Assembly (NCBI GenBank): GCA_046538075.1
Contig: JBKHJN010000005.1
Span: forward strand, 1-64,000
Origin: Desulfobacca_B sp046538075
GTDB taxonomy: Bacteria > Desulfobacterota > Desulfobaccia > Desulfobaccales > Desulfobaccaceae
Direction of reading: 5' to 3'
DNA: 64,000 bases
A program made the translations under genes and the position numbers. Positions 39,659 through 48,308 of this stretch are shown here, piece after piece (the first letter of the stretch is position 1; the number at the start of each line of letters is the position of its first letter). The notes beneath the pieces are model-generated. The model did no database searches. It was not told where the DNA came from and was given only the letters and a program-made list of their open reading frames with translations.

Positions 39659-40777
39659 ATGAAACCTTATTCTGGTCACCGCCCCCGCATTTTGTTGGTC
39701 AAACTGAGCGCCCTGGGGGACGTCATCCATACCCTGCCTACCCTGGAGGCCTTGCGGGCCACCTATCCTCAGGCCCGGATCACCTGGCTGGTGGAAGAGG
39801 CGGCGGCGCCGCTGCTTATTGGCCACCCGGCCCTGAATGACGTCTGGGTATCCCGGCGGCGATCATGGTTAAGGCCTTGGCAAAATGGGCTTTCCTGGGC
39901 GCAGGCGGCACAGGACCTGACTCGACTGATCCATCAACTGCGCCACGCTGAATTTGACCTGGTAATCGATGTCCAGGGGCTGCTGAAAAGTGCCCTCTGG
40001 GTCGCCCTGGCCCGTAGCCCCCGGAAAATCGGCTACGACCGCACCCGGGAAGGCAGTTATCTGGTCTTAACTGAGCGGCTCCCCCCCTTTGACCGGGAAG
40101 CGCATGCGGTTTGGAGATACTTAAACCTGGCCCGATATCTGGGCGCGGCTCCGGCTCCGCCCCGGTTTCGCCTGCCTCTTCAGGAAGATACCGGGGCTTG
40201 GCTGGCGCCGGTGTGGCAGGAGCGCACCGGGCCGCTGATTGTGCTTCACCCCGCCGCCCGTTGGCCCAGCAAATGTTGGCCCGAAGCCCGTTTTGCGGAA
40301 TTGGCGGACCGCCTGGCCACCGATAGGCAGGCCCGGATCGTGTTTACCGGCGGGGCGAATGACCCTCCCCTGGTGGCGCGCATTAAAGCCCGGATGCAGA
40401 CCGCAGCCCTGGACCTCAGCGGCCGTACCAATCTGCTTGAATTGGCTCGCCTTTTCCAGCAGGCGGATTTGGCGGTGACTACAGACACCGGCCCCATGCA
40501 TCTGGCCGCGGCCATGGGCACCCCGGTGGTGGCCCTGTTCGGCCCTACCGCCCCCTGGCGCACCGGCCCCTTTGGCGACAGGCACCAAATCGTCCGCTTA
40601 GACCTGCCCTGCAGCCCCTGCTTCCAACGCTGCTGTCCCCACCCCGATTGTATGACCGGCATCGGAGTCGAGGCAGTTTGGACGGCAGTGCAACAGCGGC
40701 TGCGCTTTCCTTATCTGGATCCGCCGGCGCCCCGGAAAGGAGGCCTTCCGAGGCTCACACCGTCTAAAACTGTCTAA
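39659..40777 (+). CDS. waaC: Heptosyltransferase I-like GT9 protein
   Basis: This GT9 enzyme probably adds the first heptose to Kdo. It shows RILLVKLSALGDVIHTLPTL at the N-terminus (the DVIHTLP form is typical of WaaC), IDVQGLLKSALW, LHPAARWPSKCWP, and TDTGPMHLAAAMGTPVVALFGPTAPWRTGPFG, with a CSPCFQRCCPHPDC cluster at the end. Start ATG 39659 gives 372 residues; a TTG at 39629 would add ten. Neither has a strong ribosome site. It is the fourth gene of the envelope operon. Confidence 0.9.
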   Translation: MKPYSGHRPRILLVKLSALGDVIHTLPTLEALRATYPQARITWLVEEAAAPLLIGHPALNDVWVSRRRSWLRPWQNGLSWAQAAQDLTRLIHQLRHAEFDLVIDVQGLLKSALWVALARSPRKIGYDRTREGSYLVLTERLPPFDREAHAVWRYLNLARYLGAAPAPPRFRLPLQEDTGAWLAPVWQERTGPLIVLHPAARWPSKCWPEARFAELADRLATDRQARIVFTGGANDPPLVARIKARMQTAALDLSGRTNLLELARLFQQADLAVTTDTGPMHLAAAMGTPVVALFGPTAPWRTGPFGDRHQIVRLDLPCSPCFQRCCPHPDCMTGIGVEAVWTAVQQRLRFPYLDPPAPRKGGLPRLTPSKTV

Positions 40778-40840
40778 CCTGCTTGAATTGCTTTTCTATT
40801 TTTGTTATCGTAAATATCAATAAAGGATCGAGGTGGTAAA

Positions 40841-41053
40841 ATGGGTGGTTTGGGGCGAGGACTGATTTTCCTGGGTCTGGTCCTGGTGGTCATCGGTTTG
40901 GCCATCCTGCTGGCTCCCAAGATTCCCTGGTTGGGGAGGTTGCCCGGTGATATTACCATTAAACGGGACCGCTTTACTTTTTATTTCCCCCTCGCTACCT
41001 GCCTGGTCATCAGTATCATATTATCGATCCTGTTTGCGATCTTTCGCCGCTAA
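40841..41053 (+). CDS. DUF2905 two-span membrane protein
   Basis: The 70-residue protein has two membrane helices (about 6-26 and 47-68) separated by the conserved loop PWLGRLPGDITIKRDRFTFYFP, which defines the DUF2905 family. The function is not known. GAGGTGG precedes the ATG. It ends the envelope operon, though a separate transcript is possible (63-bp gap). Confidence 0.88.
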   Translation: MGGLGRGLIFLGLVLVVIGLAILLAPKIPWLGRLPGDITIKRDRFTFYFPLATCLVISIILSILFAIFRR

Positions 41054-41254
41054 GTCAAAATACTTACCCAGCTTTGAACTGATGCTCTCGGAAATCAGTT
41101 GAAATATTTTGGGGTGCCGATATACTCTTGGCTAGTTGACCGGTAGAAATTTTATATCGCTATAAAAAACTCTTTATCGGATGAGATATTCGCTGATATT
41201 CGGGTAAGCTGGGCCATTAAAGAAGGGGCCGTCTTGTGGAGGAGGTAAGACTGA

Positions 41255-42253
41255 ATGCCGGAGTTACGAAAAGACCCGATCATTGACCGCTGGGTTATAA
41301 TTTCCACTGAACGGGGGAAGCGACCGCATGATTTTGTCGTCGAGCCCGAGGTTACCAAGGGAGGCTTCTGCCCTTTCTGTCCTGGCAATGAACATGTCAC
41401 TCCACCCGAGATCATGGCTTACCGCAATCCAGACACCGCTCCCAACACTCCGGGTTGGCGGCTGCGGGTGGTGTCAAATAAATTCCCTGCCCTGGTGACC
41501 GAAGGGGTCCTGGACAAGCGCGGGGAGGGTTTGTATGACCTGATGAACGGCATCGGCGCCCATGAGGTGATTATTGAAACCCCGGATCATGATGCTGATT
41601 TATCCACGATCCCGGTGGAACAATTCGTCGATGTCCTGCACGCCTATCGAGATCGGATTGTGGAACTGGGTTCAGACTCCCGGTTCCGCTATGTCTTGAT
41701 CTTTAAAAATAAAGGGCGCAGCGCCGGGGCATCCCTGGAACACAGTCATAGCCAACTCATTGGCCTGCCCATTATCCCGGAACTGGTGCAGGAAGAAATA
41801 GATGGCGCCAAAAGACATTATCAGATGAAGGAACGATGCGTATATTGTGACATCATCCGCCAGGAGATGAACCAGAAGAGCCGGATAGTCTTGGACAATC
41901 AACAATTTTTAGCAATCTGTCCCTTTGCCCCCCGATCACCCTTTGAGATGTGGCTGCTGCCCAAAGCCCATCATTCCTCTTACGTGGACCTGGAAGACAG
42001 TTCTTTCTGGCTGTTAGCCGAGATTTTTTCCCAGATTTTAAAGCGGTTGGAGGCTGCCCTCAAAGGTGTCCCGTACAATTTTATTCTGCACACCGCCCCG
42101 CTGCGGCAGCGGAATCTGGAGCATTATCATTGGCATTTTGAGATTATGCCCAAACTAACCCTGATGGCCGGTTTTGAATGGGGGTCCGGGTTCTATATTA
42201 ACCCTACCCCTCCCGAAGATGCGGCCCGCTATTTACGGGAAGTAGAAATCTGA
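41255..42253 (+). CDS. galT: Galactose-1-phosphate uridylyltransferase
   Basis: This enzyme exchanges UMP between UDP-glucose and galactose-1-phosphate. It has an N-terminal LRKDPIIDRWVIIS, a zinc-binding CPFCPGNE, and the active-site HSHSQ (nucleophile His in the usual HxHxQ motif) within LEHSHSQLIGLP; HYHWHFEIMPKLT forms the second metal site. Length is 332 residues. In organisms without galactose use, homologues may act on other nucleotide sugars. GGAGG lies 6 nt before the ATG. glgA follows 57 bp later, so they are likely co-transcribed. Confidence 0.93.
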   Translation: MPELRKDPIIDRWVIISTERGKRPHDFVVEPEVTKGGFCPFCPGNEHVTPPEIMAYRNPDTAPNTPGWRLRVVSNKFPALVTEGVLDKRGEGLYDLMNGIGAHEVIIETPDHDADLSTIPVEQFVDVLHAYRDRIVELGSDSRFRYVLIFKNKGRSAGASLEHSHSQLIGLPIIPELVQEEIDGAKRHYQMKERCVYCDIIRQEMNQKSRIVLDNQQFLAICPFAPRSPFEMWLLPKAHHSSYVDLEDSSFWLLAEIFSQILKRLEAALKGVPYNFILHTAPLRQRNLEHYHWHFEIMPKLTLMAGFEWGSGFYINPTPPEDAARYLREVEI

Positions 42254-42309
42254 TCCTGGGCTGCGGCCCGAGGGCTTGAAAAAATAACTTTTGGCGGAGA
42301 GAAAAATTT

Positions 42310-43773
42310 ATGCACATCATGATTATTGCCCCTGAAGCCAAACCCTTTGCGCGAAATGGCGGTTTGGCTGAGGTAATCCATGGTCTGGCCTGGGCCTTGG
42401 TTCGACAAGGGCACCAGGTGTCCGTGGTGACCCCTTATTATCGCCAGACTCAGGAGGGCGGCTGGCCGATAGCTTTCACCGGCAAGACTTTAAACATCCC
42501 GCTTTCCATCAAGACCTTAACCGCCGAAATTTACCATATCCAGGTCCATCCGCAACTGCAAGTCTTTTTCATCGGCCAGGACAGCCTCTACAACCGGGAG
42601 GGCATCTATGGCACCCCCTATGGAGATTACGAGGATAACGCGGAAAGATTCGTCTTTCTCAGCCGGGCGGTGCCCGAAATGATTCAAGCCCTGGAGCTGG
42701 ACATCGATGTTTGTCACTGCCACGAATGGCATACCGGCCTTATCCCGGTGTACTTGCGGACCCTATACCATGATCTGCCCCGCTTATCCTCGGTGGCTAC
42801 CTTATATACGGTTCATAATGTGGGCTGGCAGGGGATCTTCCCCCATTATGACCTGCCGCTCACCGGCCTGGGCTGGGAGTTCTTTAATGCCAAAACCATG
42901 GAATTTTATGGTAAAATAAATCTAATGAAGACCGGCGTGATATTTGCCGATTTAATCAATACCGTGAGCCAAACCTACCGGAGCGAGATCCTGACTCCAG
43001 AGTATGGGGCTGGACTGGAAGGGGTTTTCCAGGAACGGGCCCAGGATCTCTATGGCGTGCTGAATGGCGTCGACTACGCGACCTGGGATCCCTCCGTAGA
43101 TACCTTTATTGCCTCGTCTTTTAACCGGGAAAATCAGACCGGCAAAAAAATCTGCAAGGCTGACCTGGCCAGATACTTCGACTTGACAATTCCGGAAAAC
43201 CAGCCGTTGATCGGCATGACCACCAGACTCACGGAACGCAAGGGCATTGAGTTGGTGCGAGACATCATGGAAGAGCTGATGAGTCTGAACGTCGCCTTTG
43301 TCATCCAGGCAACCGGGGAAGAGCGCCACCAATATTTTTTCACCGAATTTCAGCAGCGCTACCCCCGCCAGGTTGGGGTCAGAATCGGCTATTCCGAGGA
43401 GCTGGCCCACAAAATCATCGCCGGCTCGGACATTTTCCTGATGCCCTCGCGCTATGAACCATGCGGCCTTGATCAGCTCTATTGCCTGCGCTACGGCACC
43501 ATCCCGGTGGTCCGGGCCACCGGAGGCCTGGACGAAACTATCGAGGATTATGACCCTCAGAGCCGAGAAGGAACCGGCTTCAAATTTCACAATTATACGG
43601 CCGGCGACTTGTTGGTCGCCATCCAGCGAGCCTTGTCGGTTTATCAGGATCAAACCGCCTGGAACAAACTGATCCACCAGGCCATGGGAAAGGATTTTTC
43701 CTGGGACAGGTCGGTCCAGAAATATGTCGAACTTTATCAAAAGGCCAAGGGAAAGAGGTCTCTCCCCCGCTGA
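42310..43773 (+). CDS. glgA: Glycogen/starch synthase (GT5)
   Basis: This GT5 enzyme elongates alpha-1,4-glucan from ADP- or UDP-glucose. The N-terminal catalytic domain (GT5) has KPFARNGGLAEVIHGLA, where the usual KxGGL reads RNGGL, a conservative Lys-to-Arg change in the nucleotide-sugar loop. The C-terminal domain has MPSRYEPCGLDQLYCLRYGTIPVVRATGGLDETI, which matches GlgA closely. Length is 487 residues. It lies in galT-glgA-kinase-regulator order. ADP- versus UDP-glucose use cannot be decided. Confidence 0.92.
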   Translation: MHIMIIAPEAKPFARNGGLAEVIHGLAWALVRQGHQVSVVTPYYRQTQEGGWPIAFTGKTLNIPLSIKTLTAEIYHIQVHPQLQVFFIGQDSLYNREGIYGTPYGDYEDNAERFVFLSRAVPEMIQALELDIDVCHCHEWHTGLIPVYLRTLYHDLPRLSSVATLYTVHNVGWQGIFPHYDLPLTGLGWEFFNAKTMEFYGKINLMKTGVIFADLINTVSQTYRSEILTPEYGAGLEGVFQERAQDLYGVLNGVDYATWDPSVDTFIASSFNRENQTGKKICKADLARYFDLTIPENQPLIGMTTRLTERKGIELVRDIMEELMSLNVAFVIQATGEERHQYFFTEFQQRYPRQVGVRIGYSEELAHKIIAGSDIFLMPSRYEPCGLDQLYCLRYGTIPVVRATGGLDETIEDYDPQSREGTGFKFHNYTAGDLLVAIQRALSVYQDQTAWNKLIHQAMGKDFSWDRSVQKYVELYQKAKGKRSLPR

Positions 43774-43791
43774 GGAGCTTGCTCTAGAACC

Positions 43792-46146
43792 ATGTCGCAA
43801 CAGTGGGCATTTCTAACCCAACTCATCGAACTTTTTACCTCTTCGGTAAGCTATGGCGAGCGCCTGGATAACTTTGTCCATCTGATGGCTCGGAATCTAA
43901 ACTTTGATCTGGCCCTGTTCTTTGTCCTGGAAAAAGAGAAACAACGCCTGGTTCTCAACACCAGCAGCAAGGGATTGCTGTCTTCGGCTAAATTGATCGA
44001 GTTCCCGCTAGGGAAAGGGTTGGTGGGAATTACGGCCCAGAGCCGGGAAAACCAAATCGCCTATCGGGACGACCCCGAGGTTTCCCAGGCCAATTGCCCG
44101 GTGGAAGTGCTGCAGCCTGACTATCAGACTCTGGCCAGCTTTCCGGTAGCAGACGACAATTTCTTGTACGGGGTGCTGCTCCTGGTGGATAAAAAACACC
44201 GCAAGCTAGACGCCGCCACCCTGAAGTTGATCAAACTGGCCTGCCGCATGTTAGCCGGGACTATCCGCCAGGCCCTGCGCCACGATGAGACCAAAAAACG
44301 GATCGCCGAGTTATCGGCCTTATTTGAAATCGGCAAAGCCATTAGTTCCACCACCGAACTCGATGCCCTGTTGGAACGCATTGTCAGTACCAGTGCCAAG
44401 ATCATCAACGCCCGGGGGGCGATCTTAAGAATCATTGATGAACAGACCGGCACCCCCAGGGTAGCTTCGGAATACGGCAATGTCTCTCTGGCCTGTCCTT
44501 TCATGCTGCCTTCGAGATTGCAAGCCGCGGTGGTTAGTGGGGAACTGCCTTTTGTATCAGCTAGTTTTCCCAACAGCAAAGGCCAGGTCCATTCCTATCT
44601 GGGAGTGCCTTTGAATTTCAAGGGCCACCTAAAAGGGATGCTCTGTGTCTATGATAAGATGTCGGAGACCCAAGAATTCCAGGAATTTGACGAGGAAAAT
44701 CGCCAACTCCTGTTCACCATGGCCGGGATGATCACCAGCAGTATAGAAAGCGCCCTGACCTTCCAGGAATTAGAATCGCTGGCGGAGAAAAATGAACGGA
44801 TGGTCCGGGTGCTTACCGTGTTGCAGGAAATTTCCTGGGCCTTGATGACCACTGTCCGGATGGATAAGATTTTAGACATCATCCTTAATGCCCTGACCCT
44901 GGAAAATGGTTTAGGATATGATCGCGCCATAGTGCTGCTGTTGGATGAAGAGCGCCAGGCCCTGAAGGCCGTCAAGGGTTTGCTGCGACGCTCCACTCCC
45001 TCGCCTTTAACTTTACGGGAAGCTTTGATGTTGCCGGTGGAGCCCCGGGCCGAAGGCGAGCTGGAGAAGCTCCTCCCCCAATTGCAGGTCCCTTTACAGG
45101 AAGATCAGGGTATCCTGGCCCGGACCGTGTTGCAGAAAAAGCCGTTTCATATTACCCAGGCTGAACAGGATCCCCGGGTTAATCAGGAATTGCGGCGATT
45201 GTATGATACCCAGGAATTTGTTTCCGTGCCCCTTATCGTCAAAGATCAGGTCACCGGAGCCATTGTAGTTGACAATCAGCAGTCAAAACGGGCCATTCGG
45301 GAGGAGGATGTCCAGATCCTTACCATGTTCGCCAACCAGGCGGTTCTGGCCATTGAAAATTCCCGACTCTACAGCACTATTGAGGCCAATGCCCGAGAGC
45401 TTTCCTTGATCCGCGAACGGATGTTAGAGTCCGACCGGTTGGCAGCCCTAAGCGGCCTGGCTCAGGGAATGGCCCACGAGATCCGCAACCCCCTGACTTC
45501 CATTGGCGGCTTTGCCCGACGCATCAGCAAAAAAGTAGGCAAGGATTCCCCACTTAGGCATGATGTGGAAGTCATCACCCATGAAGTCGAGCGTTTGGAA
45601 AAACTCCTGCGAGAGGTGCTGGATTTTTCTGGGGTCAATCTGGGTTATTATGAGGAGCATCAACTCAACCAGATAATTGAAGATGCCCTGACCCTTATTG
45701 AAAGGGATCTTGCCAGCAGCAATATTAAAATAGTCAAAGACTTTGCCCTGCTGCCGCTGGTCCATTGTGATGATCGCCAAATTAAGCAGGTATTTTATAA
45801 TCTTTTCCAAAATGCCCGCCAGGCCATGGGAAAGGGGGGGACGCTTACCATTCGAACTTATCCGGTGGAAAAGCCCGACGGCCTGTATGCGGCCGCCGCT
45901 ATATCGGATACGGGCGGAGGGATACCGATTGAGTTGGTGCATAATATCTTCAATCCGTTTTTCACTACCAAGGAGTTTGGCACCGGCCTCGGTCTTTCCA
46001 TTGCCCAGCGGATTGTCTCCCGCCACTACGGGGAAATCGAGATCATCAATGAATTGGGCAAGGGCGTTACCTTTATTGTTACATTGCCGATTACTAAATA
46101 TTGTCTGATTAACCCGCCGGAAGACCAGGAACCTCAAACCAAATGA
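43792..46146 (+). CDS. Multi-GAF sensor histidine kinase
   Basis: This cytosolic sensor kinase has 784 residues. Three GAF-like modules occupy about 15-165, 180-330 and 345-525, the last with NQQSKRAIREEDVQILTMFANQAVLAIENSR. A helix leads to HisKA with phospho-acceptor His562 in MAHEIRNPLTSIGGFARRIS. The ATPase domain has NLFQNARQAM, DTGGGIP and GTGLGLSIAQRIVSRHYG. There are no membrane spans, so the signal is internal. The gene starts 18 bp after glgA and is followed 26 bp later by a single-domain response regulator, its likely partner. Confidence 0.94.
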   Translation: MSQQWAFLTQLIELFTSSVSYGERLDNFVHLMARNLNFDLALFFVLEKEKQRLVLNTSSKGLLSSAKLIEFPLGKGLVGITAQSRENQIAYRDDPEVSQANCPVEVLQPDYQTLASFPVADDNFLYGVLLLVDKKHRKLDAATLKLIKLACRMLAGTIRQALRHDETKKRIAELSALFEIGKAISSTTELDALLERIVSTSAKIINARGAILRIIDEQTGTPRVASEYGNVSLACPFMLPSRLQAAVVSGELPFVSASFPNSKGQVHSYLGVPLNFKGHLKGMLCVYDKMSETQEFQEFDEENRQLLFTMAGMITSSIESALTFQELESLAEKNERMVRVLTVLQEISWALMTTVRMDKILDIILNALTLENGLGYDRAIVLLLDEERQALKAVKGLLRRSTPSPLTLREALMLPVEPRAEGELEKLLPQLQVPLQEDQGILARTVLQKKPFHITQAEQDPRVNQELRRLYDTQEFVSVPLIVKDQVTGAIVVDNQQSKRAIREEDVQILTMFANQAVLAIENSRLYSTIEANARELSLIRERMLESDRLAALSGLAQGMAHEIRNPLTSIGGFARRISKKVGKDSPLRHDVEVITHEVERLEKLLREVLDFSGVNLGYYEEHQLNQIIEDALTLIERDLASSNIKIVKDFALLPLVHCDDRQIKQVFYNLFQNARQAMGKGGTLTIRTYPVEKPDGLYAAAAISDTGGGIPIELVHNIFNPFFTTKEFGTGLGLSIAQRIVSRHYGEIEIINELGKGVTFIVTLPITKYCLINPPEDQEPQTK

Positions 46147-46172
46147 TGATTGCTCAGTTTTAGAGGAGGAGG

Positions 46173-46529
46173 ATGATGAAAAAGATTCTGGTGGCGGATG
46201 ATGAAATGAGCATCCGGCTGCTTTATAGTGAGGAACTGAAAGACGAAGGTTACGAAGTCTACACTGCCGCAGATGGAAAGGAAGCCCTGGAAATTGTGGA
46301 AAAAATTCCGCTGGACCTGGTTATTCTGGATATTAAAATGCCGGAGATGAGCGGTATCGAGGTCCTGCGCCAGATCAAGGAAAAAAATCCCCAGTTGCCA
46401 GTGCTGCTAAGCTCGGCCTATAGTGAATACAAACAGGATTTCGGAACCTGGGCCTCAGAAGAATATCTGGTCAAATCTTCTGACCTGGAGGACCTCAAAT
46501 CCGCGGTGAAAAGGCACCTTAAAGACTAG
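46173..46529 (+). CDS. Single-domain response regulator (CheY-like)
   Basis: A receiver domain alone, 118 residues. The acidic pair is DDE (9-11), the phospho-acceptor is Asp53 in LVILDIKMPEMSG, the switch Ser/Thr is in LLSSAYSEY, and the conserved Lys follows in YLVKSS. No output domain exists, so it must act by protein contact or phosphorelay. A GAGGAGGA site precedes two in-frame ATGs (46173, 46176). The preceding GAF kinase is the likely phosphodonor. Confidence 0.94.
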   Translation: MMKKILVADDEMSIRLLYSEELKDEGYEVYTAADGKEALEIVEKIPLDLVILDIKMPEMSGIEVLRQIKEKNPQLPVLLSSAYSEYKQDFGTWASEEYLVKSSDLEDLKSAVKRHLKD

Positions 46530-46789
46530 CCTGCGGCAACCTCCGGTCCTCCCTGGAGAAAACCGTAATTAAAATTGGCAACATAGGTGATGCTGGTCGG
46601 AGCTAACAAATTATCGATGACCACTGTCATGAATCTGGTCGGCCATCCTTTGGAATGCTCTAAAGCCGCTGCCCCCTGGTTATGATCATCTGCCGTTATG
46701 TGACGATCACTTTGGAAACCGAGGGGCTGGGCCATTGCCGGCGGCCAAGCCCGGCTCGGCCGCCGCCATCAGCGACGATTACCCCTGCC

Positions 46790-47470
46790 TCATATCAGTA
46801 ATAGCGCCCCTCCCACCAAGGTCAAAATCCCAAAAATAATCAGAGAAAAAAATGATGCCAGCAGCAAGGCTAGCAAGGCCCGCAGACGGGATAAATTAAA
46901 GACCTGCAGCAAGGCTTTGAATTCCACAATCAGGCACCACAGGCTGGCCATAATTCCGCCTGCCACCGGAAGAAAAGTAGCAACTAAAGGGGCATTGGAG
47001 TAGGCAATAACCCGGAAGGCGGCTTCAAAACTCGGCTGCCGCCCTCCCACCAGCAACACCGCCAACAGCAGGAAAAAGCTGGAGACAAATTGAGTCGCCA
47101 ACACCAGCACTGGCACCATCAGGCTTATTCCCACCACCAGTCGGGGTCCTAAATTTACTGAATTAGTGATCAACAGGGACACCCACGAACCCATATTGCC
47201 GATTAGCAGAAGTTGAATCAACTGCCAGTAGAGAGAGGCCAACATGCCGGCCGTCCCCAGGATCAAAGCAAAACCCAGGGGAACCGCCAATCCCCCCTGA
47301 AGGTCCAGGTGCCGGAAAAACTCTCCCGGACGAGTCAAGATCATCCCGATCGTATGGACCAAGGCAACCAATATCGGCTGGTCGGGGTCTTCCCAGGGAA
47401 TGGCCTCCGGAGTCTCGGCAAGCCCGGAACCCGGCACTTCATCTCCAACCCATTCCAACGGCAGATTCAT
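46790..47470 (-). CDS. Yip1-domain membrane protein
   Basis: The 226-residue protein has a short polar N-terminus, then a typical TRPGEFFRHL segment, and five membrane spans (from about 62). This matches bacterial Yip1/YIF1-like proteins, whose role is unknown. Its ATG overlaps the stop of the upstream PH-like gene (ATGA), so the pair is expressed as a unit. The 260-bp convergent gap 46530-46789 downstream has no gene that I can support. Confidence 0.82.
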   Translation of the reverse strand: MNLPLEWVGDEVPGSGLAETPEAIPWEDPDQPILVALVHTIGMILTRPGEFFRHLDLQGGLAVPLGFALILGTAGMLASLYWQLIQLLLIGNMGSWVSLLITNSVNLGPRLVVGISLMVPVLVLATQFVSSFFLLLAVLLVGGRQPSFEAAFRVIAYSNAPLVATFLPVAGGIMASLWCLIVEFKALLQVFNLSRLRALLALLLASFFSLIIFGILTLVGGALLLI

Positions 47471-47898
47471 GTCCGCGCCCTTTCCATTAACTCCTTAATT
47501 TCTTTTGGATGCTCAATGCCATAAAGCATGATCACCGATTTATCCGCGGATTGCGGCTTAACGATCACATTACCTACCCGGAGCAAGGTCTGGGTTAATC
47601 CGCGCCGCATTTCTATCTGATCCACCTCGGTCCAGGCCAATCTTTCCAGTTGGGCCGGGAAACGCCTTATTCTACTGATTCCCTGGGGAGAGATGTGGTA
47701 TTCTTGATTCCATTTAAGATAAAAGACTCCCAGGAGCAAAATTATCCCGATGATCAGCCCGCGTTGGGGCGTAAGCCCAAGTTGCTGGCTAAACTGGGGA
47801 TTAAGGTAAGGCCCCAGCACACAAAGGGCGATGGCTACATAATAGACTAAAAAGGCCCGCCAGGAAGGAGAAAGGACCCGGGTTTGGGAAATGGCCAT
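47467..47898 (-). CDS. Membrane PH-like (YdbS/bPH2-type) protein
   Basis: Two hydrophobic spans (about 13-33 and 46-62) precede a soluble domain with QEYHISPQGISRIRRFPAQLERLAWTEVDQIEMRRGLTQTLLRVGNVIV, which fits the bacterial PH (YdbS) pattern of a transmembrane hairpin and a beta-rich domain. Length is 143 residues. It is coupled to the downstream Yip1 gene. No function is established. Confidence 0.75.
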   Translation of the reverse strand: MAISQTRVLSPSWRAFLVYYVAIALCVLGPYLNPQFSQQLGLTPQRGLIIGIILLLGVFYLKWNQEYHISPQGISRIRRFPAQLERLAWTEVDQIEMRRGLTQTLLRVGNVIVKPQSADKSVIMLYGIEHPKEIKELMERART

Positions 47899-48017
47899 AT
47901 TCAGATCTCCTCATTCGTCGCCCCAGCTTCAAAATTAGACCCGTGGCTTGTTAAATCTGGCGCTCGCCCGAGGCTATTTCCGAATCTGACTCTCATAACA
48001 TGGGGATGGGAAAAAGG

Positions 48018-48308
48018 TTAACGGTAAACTATTTGAAATCCTGACTGGTCTCCCTGATAAGGCTCCCACCGGACTTTTACCTCTTTGACCCAGGCGGAGG
48101 GCGGCCCCTGATAACACCAGTCGATAACCTGCTCCACTGCCTGCTTATCGCCTTCGAAGAGGGCTTCCACCCCGCCCCCGGGCAGGTTGCGGACCCAGCC
48201 GTTTACTCCATATTGCCGGGCTTGGTCTCGGGTATTGGCCCGGAAAAAGACTCCTTGGACCATGCCATCGATAAGTACTCGAGCCCGTACCAGTTCCTCT
48301 GTGCTCAT
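48018..48308 (-). CDS. acyP: Acylphosphatase
   Basis: This 96-residue enzyme hydrolyses acyl phosphates such as carbamoyl or acetyl phosphate. The signature GMVQGVFFRANTRDQA supplies the catalytic Arg, and GVNGWVRNLPGGGVEALFEG supplies the Asn and the conserved second block. The start overlaps the ligA stop as ATGA. Linkage to ligA is probably only translational. Confidence 0.95.
   Translation of the reverse strand: MSTEELVRARVLIDGMVQGVFFRANTRDQARQYGVNGWVRNLPGGGVEALFEGDKQAVEQVIDWCYQGPPSAWVKEVKVRWEPYQGDQSGFQIVYR

Noticed and set aside
42952..43800. 282-codon minus-strand open frame opposite glgA
   Set aside because: Antisense shadow of glgA; composition is unlike a real protein and there is no ribosome site.
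46526..46735. 69-codon minus-strand frame between the response regulator and the Yip1 gene
   Set aside because: No family recognised, no clear ribosome site and no conserved-looking segment; left unannotated, though a decayed gene cannot be excluded.
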